This document shows positions 6,058 to 12,010 of a stretch of 14,473 nucleotides of DNA, piece by piece. How positions within the stretch are numbered: position 1 is the stretch's first letter; each line of letters opens with the position of its first letter. Under the pieces are notes generated by a model that did no database searches, was not told the origin of the DNA, and saw only the letters and a list, made by a program, of their open reading frames with translations. The position numbers were made by a program, and so were the translations under genes. Source of the stretch: Candidatus Aerophobota bacterium (GTDB lineage: Bacteria > Aerophobota > Aerophobia > Aerophobales > AE-B3A); assembly GCA_030616535.1 (NCBI GenBank), contig JAUWXE010000018.1, positions 1 to 14,473 on the forward strand, in the 5' to 3' direction.

Positions 6058-6807
6058 CTATACTGAGAGACTAGCTTCTTCTTTTATCACTCCCAGAGGA
6101 TAGTAGGGAATCATCTTTTCCTCCATCCATTTGAGAGAATCAAGGGGTGAGAGTTTCCAGCAGATAGGGCAGGGGGAAAGAATTTCTACCAGAGCGAATT
6201 TTTCTCGCTCAATCTGGAGAGTAAAGCATTTCTTAATAGCTCTTTTTGTTCTTCTTATATTAACCGGACTATTCACGGCTACTCTTTCAAGATACGCCGC
6301 TCCTGGTAAGGATGAGAGTAGCTCACACACCTTTAAAGGATAGCCCGCCTCTTTAATATCCCTGCCAAAAGGAGTGGTAGTGGTCTTCTGGCCAATCAGA
6401 GTAGTGGGGGCCATCTGTCCCCCTGTCATTCCATAGGTGGCATTGTTGACGAAGATTACTGTAAAAGCCTCGCCTCGGGAGGCGGCATGCACAATCTCGG
6501 CTGTTCCTATGGAAGCTAGATCCCCATCTCCCTGGTAGGTAAAGACGATCCTGTCGGGACGAACTCTTTTTATTCCGGTGGCCACTGCAGGAGCTCTTCC
6601 ATGAGCTACTTCGACCATATCAAAATCAAAATAATCGTAGGCCACTACTGAGCAGCCCACCGGACAGATGCCAATTGTTTTTTCTCGAATCTCCAGCTCA
6701 TCTATTACCTCACAAATCAGCCGATGCACTATCCCGTGACCACATCCCGGGCCGTAATGGAGAGGGTTATCCCTCATAGATTTCGGTTGTCTAAATTTTA
6801 TCTTCAC
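6058..6807 (-). CDS. 2-oxoacid:ferredoxin oxidoreductase beta subunit (VorA/KorB type), ThDP-binding
   Basis: The 249-residue protein matches the ThDP-binding beta subunit of 2-ketoisovalerate or 2-oxoglutarate ferredoxin oxidoreductases. These oxidatively decarboxylate a 2-oxoacid to acyl-CoA and reduce ferredoxin. The ThDP/Mg region is GDGDLASIG (residues 93-101) followed by VNNATYGMTGGQMAPTT. Three of the four usual [4Fe-4S] cysteines are seen: Cys22 (PGCGH), Cys52 (PVGCSV) and Cys213 (SPCP). The first one, normally in YCPGCGH, is Gly19 (codon GGC). The start is GTG, directly abutting the lptE stop, and gives the family-like MKIKFRQPKS N-terminus; an internal ATG at codon 11 has no ribosome-binding site. 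No alpha, gamma or delta subunit gene adjoins it. It ends in TAG and converges on rpsT. 2-Oxoglutarate versus branched-chain specificity cannot be decided. Confidence 0.9.
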   Translation of the reverse strand: MKIKFRQPKSMRDNPLHYGPGCGHGIVHRLICEVIDELEIREKTIGICPVGCSVVAYDYFDFDMVEVAHGRAPAVATGIKRVRPDRIVFTYQGDGDLASIGTAEIVHAASRGEAFTVIFVNNATYGMTGGQMAPTTLIGQKTTTTPFGRDIKEAGYPLKVCELLSSLPGAAYLERVAVNSPVNIRRTKRAIKKCFTLQIEREKFALVEILSPCPICWKLSPLDSLKWMEEKMIPYYPLGVIKEEASLSV

Positions 6808-7326
6808 TTATCTTTCCCATCCTTCCATAACTAGATTAACCAGGTCCTCTCCAATTTTTCTGCCGGTTTCCCTGATAGCATCGCTTTCAGTCTGTACATC
6901 TCCTACCTCGGTGGGAGTATAAGTTGTTGCTTCTTCTACTTTCTCCTCCCACAAAGGCTTCCCATCCTTAGTGGAAATCAGAGCTACCGAGATCTCCATT
7001 TTTACCCGGTATTCTGCCAAACCCATGGATACCTCAGACAGGGTCTCTTTTAAATATTGAGTGATCTTTCCTCTTAATATAAAATCAGCCTCTTTTTCTT
7101 CCACCACCCTCAGCCTACCGTCACGAAGAAATTGCTCAACTACTGAGTTGGTAAGGACCTCTGCCAGTCCATATTGGAAGGTCTGATTATCGAAGGTAGG
7201 TATGGCGATTTTTGAGGCTGCGGCGGGAAGCTGAGGCTGCAATTGGTAACGGCAACCAGCTAAAATGAGAATAAATAAAACAAAAATTGTTACCAGCTGG
7301 CTCTTGCAGGTAAATTTTTTACGCAT
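6808..7326 (-). CDS. lptE: LPS-assembly lipoprotein LptE family
   Basis: The 172-residue protein resembles LptE, the outer-membrane lipoprotein that plugs the LptD translocon for lipopolysaccharide insertion. A lipoprotein signal peptide is clear: positive MRKKFTCK, a hydrophobic stretch, and the lipobox LAGC with lipidated Cys25. The mature part follows the family pattern: Y-Q-L after the Cys, IAIPTFDNQTFQYGLAEVLT, a strand ending in RVVEEKEADFILRGKI, EYRVKMEISVALIS, LWEEKVEE, and a C-terminal amphipathic helix ending LVNLVMEGW. The frame is open up to a TTG at 7395, but the ATG at 7326 gives a proper signal peptide. Its Shine-Dalgarno is poor. The stop touches the GTG of the next gene. Its presence is the best evidence that the host has an outer membrane. 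Confidence 0.85.
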   Translation of the reverse strand: MRKKFTCKSQLVTIFVLFILILAGCRYQLQPQLPAAASKIAIPTFDNQTFQYGLAEVLTNSVVEQFLRDGRLRVVEEKEADFILRGKITQYLKETLSEVSMGLAEYRVKMEISVALISTKDGKPLWEEKVEEATTYTPTEVGDVQTESDAIRETGRKIGEDLVNLVMEGWER

Positions 7327-7452
7327 AAACTTTTGAGAGATCGGTTTTGCTGAAGCTCTCGTACTCACAAGCTTAGTGATTGCTAACAAAATCAAGAAAA
7401 CTACCCTATGTCAAAAATAAAGTCAAAATGTAACCATTTATCCTTATCATAT

Positions 7453-7535
7453 TTCACCGCAGAGCACGCTGAGAATGCTAAGAGAATCCTGGTCAAGTTT
7501 GTGGCAAAATATAGCTCAGCGATCTTTGCGGTGAA
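7453..7535. repeat. Intergenic inverted-repeat element, type B (83 bases)
   Basis: The left arm (7453-7473, TTCACCGCA...CGCTGAG) and the right arm (7515-7535) are inverted copies matching at 18 of 21 positions. The left side also reads as 9-base units at 7458-7466, 7467-7475 and 7476-7484 (CGCAGAGCA, CGCTGAGAA, TGCTAAGAG). The element begins 3 bases past the slipin stop and fills most of the slipin-lptE gap. As RNA it could fold into a long stem with a 41-base loop. Similar CACCGCAGAG repeats are, from memory, common between genes in environmental genomes. Confidence 0.65.
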
Positions 7536-7538
7536 CGC

Positions 7539-8312
7539 TTACGACTTTTTTTCACTAGTTTTTGATCTAGCAATGAATCTTTCGTTTAAGGCCTCTAAAA
7601 GATTAATAGGTAAAGGGAAAACTATGGTAGAATTCTGTTCGGTAGCTATGTCAGATAGGGTCTGCAGGTAGCGAAGCTGGATGGCCTGAGGATACTGACC
7701 GATAATTTCTGCCGCCTGAGATAGTTTCTCCGCAGCTTGGTATTCTCCCTGAGCATTAATGACCTTGGCTCTTCTTTCCCGCTCTACCTCAGCCTGCCTG
7801 GCCATAGCTCGCTTCATGGTATCGGGTATCTCAATCTCCTTTACTTCCACGACACTTACTTTAATTCCCCAGGGGTCGGTTTGTTCATCAACGATGGTCT
7901 GGAGTCTTTCATTTAGCTTTTCTCTTTGGGAAAGAAGTTCATCCAGTTCAGCCTCTCCTACAACTCCCCTTAAAGTTGTCTGGGCAATCTGAAGAGTGGC
8001 AAAACGGTAATTTTCTACCTCGACCACTGACTTAGAAGGATCTATAATGCGGAAATAGACTACCGCGTTTACCTTCACGGGAACATTATCTTTGGTAATG
8101 ACTTCCTGAGGTTGGACATCGAAGTTCATGGTTCTAAGACTCACCTTAACCATTCTATCCACAATGGGGATGAGGAAAAAAAGTCCTGGTCCCTTAGCTC
8201 CTATTAATCTACCCAACCTGAAGATAACCCCTCTTTCATATTCCGTCACTATCCTTATCGAGGCCATGAGGATAATGATCACTATGATCACTAAAAAAAC
8301 TGCTAATCCCAT
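7539..8312 (-). CDS. Slipin / stomatin-like SPFH (band 7) membrane protein
   Basis: The 257-residue protein has one N-terminal membrane anchor (residues about 2-20, LAVFLVIIVIIILMASI). An SPFH domain follows (about 22-180: VTEYERGVIFRLGRLIGAKGPGLFFLIP, then KDNVPVKVNAVVYFRIIDP). After that comes an alanine/glutamate-rich coiled coil (RQAEVERERRAKVINAQGE). The C-terminal hydrophobic segment STIVFPLPINLLEAL resembles the stomatin region cleaved by the archaeal NfeD-type protease. Slipins oligomerise at membranes and organise protein and lipid microdomains. AAGGAGG (8319-8325) lies 6 bases before the ATG, inside the end of nfeD, whose stop is one base away. This nfeD-slipin pairing is the usual arrangement and supports a joint membrane-quality role. 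Confidence 0.94.
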   Translation of the reverse strand: MGLAVFLVIIVIIILMASIRIVTEYERGVIFRLGRLIGAKGPGLFFLIPIVDRMVKVSLRTMNFDVQPQEVITKDNVPVKVNAVVYFRIIDPSKSVVEVENYRFATLQIAQTTLRGVVGEAELDELLSQREKLNERLQTIVDEQTDPWGIKVSVVEVKEIEIPDTMKRAMARQAEVERERRAKVINAQGEYQAAEKLSQAAEIIGQYPQAIQLRYLQTLSDIATEQNSTIVFPLPINLLEALNERFIARSKTSEKKS

Positions 8313-8313
8313 C

Positions 8314-9621
8314 TTAAACCTCCTTTTTTTTCACCACTAACCTCATTCCTGCAATTTTAACTACCTCTACCTCTTCTCCTTTTTTAATCACCTCCTTCTT
8401 TGATTGAACCACGCCATTCCAGATCTCTCCATGGATCTGGATCTTACCACGGGGACTAAGACGACTCCTGGCTACCCCGGTTGTTCCAATCATGCCTTCC
8501 AGTCCCGTAGCCGGCTTTTTAAACTGGGCTCTTATAGCGTAAAAGACGACAAATATAAAAAGAGAACTGGTGGCTACCACCATGGCAATAATGTAAGTTA
8601 AAGAGATGGAGATATAGATAGCAGAAGGAGATATAAGCATGAGAGAGCCCAAAGTTAAAGCGATGATCCCTCCAATAGTTAAAGCTCCATAAGAAGGCAC
8701 CTCAATCTCCAGAACAAAAAGAATGATGGCCAGAATAATCAACAAAAGCCCGGCTAGATTAAAGGGAAGGATTTGAAGGGAGAAGAAGGCTAAGATCAAG
8801 GAAATTGAGCCGGCGATACCGGGCAGGAATATCCCCGGGTGAAAGAATTCCAGAATAATTCCCCATATTCCTATCATAAGTAAAATATAGGCGATGTTGG
8901 GATCGGCTAGGGTTTGGAGAACTTTTTCTCGAAAGGTCATTCCTATAAGATGAAGATGAGCTCCGGCAGTTTTTAAGACTGCGACAGTTTGGCCAAGATT
9001 TATCCTTCTTTCATTCAATTTCTCCAATAGGTCCTGCATATCCTCAGCAATGAGGTCTATAACTCCCAGCTTTAGAGCCTCTTCATCGGTAATGGAGACG
9101 CTTTCCCTTACCGCCTTCTCTGCCCACTCAACATTTCTTTTTCTTTTTTGGGCAATAGATTTAATATAGGCGGAAGCATCGTTAACTATTTTTTCTTCCA
9201 TTGTTTTATCCACTCCCCCCACTCCCATGACCACCGGATGAGCTGCTCCGATGTTGGTACCCGGAGCCATGGCGGCAATATGGGAGGCTAGAGTGATGAA
9301 GACTCCTGCCGAAGCTGCTCTGGCACCCTTAGGGGAAACATAGACCACTACGGGAACCGGACTATTCATCATAGCCTTGACCATCTGACGCATTGATTTA
9401 TCCAATCCTCCCGGGGTGTCCAGCTTAACCACCAGACACTGAGCTTTTTCCTGGGAGGCAATCCTCAAAGCTTTATCAAGACGATCTGCCGCAACCGGAC
9501 TTATCGGCCCTTCCAGCCGCAAAACTTGCACTACTCTTTTCTCCTCACCCACAGCAGAGCAGGTAAAGAGAAAAAACAGGGAAAATAGGGTAATTGCTAC
9601 ATATCCGCTCGTTTTAGTCAT
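8314..9621 (-). CDS. NfeD family membrane-bound ClpP-class serine protease (long form)
   Basis: The 435-residue long-form NfeD protein has an N-terminal signal/anchor segment (about 5-20). A ClpP-like protease domain (about 30-220) follows, with LDTPGG, the nucleophile Ser104 in GARAASAGVF and the paired base Lys154 in AYIKSIA, matching the Ser-Lys dyad of the Pyrococcus 1510-N protease. About four membrane helices (about 240-375) come next, then a C-terminal OB-fold NfeD domain (GMIGTTGVARSRLSPRGKIQIHGEIW). It probably cleaves membrane proteins such as its slipin partner, encoded one base downstream. The ATG at 9621 shares its A with the TGA of coaBC; a TTG one codon earlier is also possible but less likely. 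Confidence 0.93.
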   Translation of the reverse strand: MTKTSGYVAITLFSLFFLFTCSAVGEEKRVVQVLRLEGPISPVAADRLDKALRIASQEKAQCLVVKLDTPGGLDKSMRQMVKAMMNSPVPVVVYVSPKGARAASAGVFITLASHIAAMAPGTNIGAAHPVVMGVGGVDKTMEEKIVNDASAYIKSIAQKRKRNVEWAEKAVRESVSITDEEALKLGVIDLIAEDMQDLLEKLNERRINLGQTVAVLKTAGAHLHLIGMTFREKVLQTLADPNIAYILLMIGIWGIILEFFHPGIFLPGIAGSISLILAFFSLQILPFNLAGLLLIILAIILFVLEIEVPSYGALTIGGIIALTLGSLMLISPSAIYISISLTYIIAMVVATSSLFIFVVFYAIRAQFKKPATGLEGMIGTTGVARSRLSPRGKIQIHGEIWNGVVQSKKEVIKKGEEVEVVKIAGMRLVVKKKEV

Positions 9622-10847
9622 CAAGCCATCTCTCGAGATATCTTTCTGACTTCCGTTAGTTGTTTTACTTTATCCCATACTTTCTGGGCTACTTCTCTTT
9701 TGCTTCTTCTGGACAGAGCCTCTTTTTTACCTTGGCCATCGATTAAGGTGACAATGTTCGTATCTACCTCAAAACCGGCCCCTTCTAGAGTTACATCATT
9801 GGCCACCACCAGATCAAGACCCTTGGTGATTAATTTCTTCCTGGCCTCTTTTTCTAAATCCTTAGTCTCGGCACAAAACCCAACCAGGATCTTATTAGCC
9901 TTTTTTTCTCCCAGCTCTTTTAAGATGTCTGGGTTTTGCACTAGCTCTACCACCAACTTTTCCCGGGATTCCTTTTTTATCTTATTTTGCCAACGCCTGG
10001 CCGGTCGATAATCTGACACTGCTGCGGCCATCAGTACTCCATCTACCTGGGGAAATTTACTCATCACGGTATCATACATCTCTTGAGCTGATTCCACCCG
10101 GTAAAACTCAACTCCACCGGGAGGCGTAAGGGAGCTAGGGCCACTCACCAAGATTATTTTTGCTCCACGCCATCTGCCCTCCTCAGCCAAAGCATAGCCC
10201 ATTTTGCCACTGGAGTAATTACTGAAGAAGCGAACAGTATCCAATCTTTCTCTGGTGGGGCCAGCGGTAACCAAAAAGGTCTTTCCCCGAAAATCATCTC
10301 TGGATTGGATTAACTCTTCCAGATATTGGACGATTTCAGAAGGCTCCGTCATTCGGCCCATTCCTACTTCTCCGGAGGCAAGATCTCCTTTTTCTGGGCC
10401 GATGAACCTATAACCAAAAGCCTTGAGTTTGCTTATGTTTCTTTGCAGGATAGGACTCTTATACATCCCATGGTCCATAGCCGGAGCTATAACTACCGGA
10501 GCCTCGGTAGCCAGGACGATGGTGGTGAGAATCTCGTCCGCAATTCCACTGGCCATCTTTCCTATCACATTTGCACTAGCTGGAGCAATCAAAAGCAGAT
10601 CAGCTAGCCTGGGTAAAGAAAGATGTCTCATCTCCTTATTTTTATCAAATAACTCCAGGGTAACCTTTTGAGAGGCCAGGGCTTGGAAAGTAATAGGATG
10701 AACGAAATGGGTAGCCGCTTTCGTCATAATAGGATAAACTGCCGCTCCGCGCTTTCGAAGCAGTCTTACAATTTCAGCCGCTTTATAAGCGGCAATACTC
10801 CCGCTTATTCCCAGTAAAACATTCTTTCTCTTTAAAGCCGAATCCAT
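9621..10847 (-). CDS. coaBC: Bifunctional phosphopantothenoylcysteine decarboxylase / phosphopantothenate-cysteine ligase (CoaBC, Dfp)
   Basis: This fused enzyme carries out two steps of coenzyme A synthesis. The CoaB domain (about 188-400) joins cysteine to 4'-phosphopantothenate with CTP. The FMN-containing CoaC domain (about 7-180) decarboxylates the product to 4'-phosphopantetheine. CoaC motifs are GISGSIAAYKAAE (13-25), His75 in RHLSLPRLAD and APASANVIGKMASGIADE. CoaB motifs are TAGPTRERLDTVRFFSNYSSGKMG (Asn210), AAAVSDYRP and Lys289 in NKIKK. Numbering matches E. coli exactly. Two CoaC active-site positions differ from it: Asp125 (PAMD..MY) replaces Asn and Ser158 (LASGEVGMGRM) replaces Cys. 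The start lies one base after the hydrolase stop, with a weak Shine-Dalgarno, implying coupling. The 408 residues are typical. Confidence 0.96.
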   Translation of the reverse strand: MDSALKRKNVLLGISGSIAAYKAAEIVRLLRKRGAAVYPIMTKAATHFVHPITFQALASQKVTLELFDKNKEMRHLSLPRLADLLLIAPASANVIGKMASGIADEILTTIVLATEAPVVIAPAMDHGMYKSPILQRNISKLKAFGYRFIGPEKGDLASGEVGMGRMTEPSEIVQYLEELIQSRDDFRGKTFLVTAGPTRERLDTVRFFSNYSSGKMGYALAEEGRWRGAKIILVSGPSSLTPPGGVEFYRVESAQEMYDTVMSKFPQVDGVLMAAAVSDYRPARRWQNKIKKESREKLVVELVQNPDILKELGEKKANKILVGFCAETKDLEKEARKKLITKGLDLVVANDVTLEGAGFEVDTNIVTLIDGQGKKEALSRRSKREVAQKVWDKVKQLTEVRKISREMA

Positions 10848-10848
10848 T

Positions 10849-11472
10849 TTAACTGGCCAGGAAGGGATTATCCCTTCTTTCCTTGCCTATGGTGGTATTG
10901 GGCCCATGGCCTGGATAGACTACTACCTTATCAGAAAGCTTCAATATCTTGTGTTCAAGAGAATCCTTCAACTGTTTGAAATTGCCTCCTGGAAGATCGG
11001 TCCTTCCTACACCACCGGCAAAAAGTGTATCCCCGCTGAAGAGCCTGCCATCCCCATAAAGACAGACACTGCCCGGCGTATGCCCCGGGGTGTGCAAAAC
11101 CTCCAGGTCAAACCCCTTTAGTTTTAGTTTATCTTTATCCTCTAGCACCCCTGTGGGAGGTAGAAAGTTCTTTTCCCTCCCCAACATCTGCGACAAATTG
11201 AGCTCTAAATCTTGCAGTAAAGAAACATCGGCTGAATGAATGAAAAGAGAAGCCTCCGTCTTTTGTCTAATTAAATCATTGGCCCCCACATGATCGACGT
11301 GAGCATGAGTATCAATGATATGGATGACCTTGAGTGAATTCCGAGAGATAGCATCAACTATAGTATCTGCATCCCCTCCGGGATCTATTACTACAGCTTC
11401 CTTACTTTGCTCATCCCACGCAAGATAACAGTTTGCCTGCATCTCTCCCACGACAAGTTTTTCTACCTTCAT
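10849..11472 (-). CDS. MBL-fold metal-dependent hydrolase, glyoxalase II-like
   Basis: The 207-residue metallo-beta-lactamase-fold protein has the full metal-binding set: THAHVDH (His56, His58, Asp60, His61), His131 in HTPGHTPGS, Asp148 in SGDTLF and His189 in PGHGP. Its short length and the FAGGVGRTDLPGG loop place it with the YcbL/GloB-like group, which hydrolyses glutathione or other thioesters and related substrates. The C-terminal glutathione-binding domain of true GloB (about 250 residues) is missing, so the physiological substrate is open. The ATG at 11472 lies 22 bases beyond the ancestral apt stop, with GAGGAGAGG overlapping that stop. The following coaBC begins one base after its stop. 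Confidence 0.92.
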   Translation of the reverse strand: MKVEKLVVGEMQANCYLAWDEQSKEAVVIDPGGDADTIVDAISRNSLKVIHIIDTHAHVDHVGANDLIRQKTEASLFIHSADVSLLQDLELNLSQMLGREKNFLPPTGVLEDKDKLKLKGFDLEVLHTPGHTPGSVCLYGDGRLFSGDTLFAGGVGRTDLPGGNFKQLKDSLEHKILKLSDKVVVYPGHGPNTTIGKERRDNPFLAS

Positions 11473-11494
11473 TTTTGAAATCTCAACCTCTCCT

Positions 11495-11566
11495 CTAATA
11501 TTTTAACAAGGAAAAAATATCGTGACCTTTAAGCTTCTCCCGTCCTTTGAGAGAGGTTAGCTCGAT
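11495..11566 (-). pseudogene. apt: Conserved C-terminal tail of apt, downstream of an in-frame amber codon
   Basis: In the same frame, directly after the TAG at 11567-11569, 23 codons encode IELTSLKGREKL followed by KGHDIFSLLKY and then TAG. This is the canonical Apt C-terminus (compare LIELxxLxGRxKLxxYDxxSLxKY in the Bacillus protein as recalled), with no frameshift. Including the amber codon, the gene would have 171 codons, the normal length. The amber replaces a position where leucine is usual. The tail is either untranslated (nonsense mutation), produced by readthrough or suppression, or the TAG is a sequence error. Confidence 0.85.
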
Positions 11567-12010
11567 CTAAAAACAAACTCCCATTACTTGTCCTCCTAAC
11601 TCCTCCACCAACTGACAGATAGCTCTGGCTGTTCCTCCCGTGGCCAGAAGATCGTCAAAAACTAGAACCCTATCATCCTTCTTGACCCCGTCCTTATGTA
11701 TCTCCAGAGAATCCTCACCGTATTCAAGTTTATAAGTGGCTCTCTCAACCTTATAAGGAAGTTTACCGGGTTTACGCACAGGTACAAAGCCTACTCCCAG
11801 CCGGTAGGCAACCCCTGCACCAAGAATAAAACCACGAGCCTCTGCACTAACTACCAAATCGACCTTCCCATCCTGGTAATGATCTGCCAGTAGCTCTATA
11901 GCCTCCTTGAAGGAGGTGGCATCCTGCAAAAGAGGAGTGATATCCCGGAAAAGAATTCCCTTTTTAGGAAAATCCGGTATGCTCCTGATCTTTTTGGATA
12001 TTGGTGTCAT
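11567..12010 (-). CDS. apt: Adenine phosphoribosyltransferase, frame ended early by an amber codon
   Basis: Apt salvages adenine to AMP with PRPP in the cytoplasm. The 147 residues before the stop include the family N-terminus IRSIPDFPKKGILFRDITPLL (residues 8-28), AEARGFILGAGVAYRLGVGFVPVRKPGKLPY (56-86) and the PRPP loop VLVFDDLLATGGTA (115-128). All catalytic motifs are therefore intact. The frame then meets TAG at codon 148, and 23 codons of the normal C-terminus follow in the same frame. The ATG at 12010 has GAGGAG 6 bases upstream (12017-12022) and lies inside the last 47 bases of recJ in another frame. If only the short form is made, it lacks the C-terminal strand and tail that normally help pack the dimer; its activity is uncertain. 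Confidence 0.93.
   Translation of the reverse strand: MTPISKKIRSIPDFPKKGILFRDITPLLQDATSFKEAIELLADHYQDGKVDLVVSAEARGFILGAGVAYRLGVGFVPVRKPGKLPYKVERATYKLEYGEDSLEIHKDGVKKDDRVLVFDDLLATGGTARAICQLVEELGGQVMGVCF

Noticed and set aside
5944..6060. Genome-wide reassignment of UAG as an explanation for apt
   Set aside because: rpsT ends at TAG exactly at the family C-terminus and the oxidoreductase gene also ends in TAG with only a short meaningless extension, so UAG still works as a stop here.
7327..7395. Longer LptE reading frame from a TTG at 7395
   Set aside because: It would put 23 mostly polar residues before a normal lipoprotein signal peptide; the ATG at 7326 gives a standard n-region and lipobox.
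7386..7414. Minus-strand TTGACA (7414-7409) as a promoter for lptE
   Set aside because: The -35 is perfect, but the hexamer at 17 bases is TTTTGT and no better -10 lies at 16-19 bases, so support is too weak.
7408..7671. Plus-strand open frame of 87 codons across the slipin-lptE gap
   Set aside because: It runs through the inverted repeat and antisense to the slipin 3' end, with no promoter, ribosome-binding site or recognisable domain.
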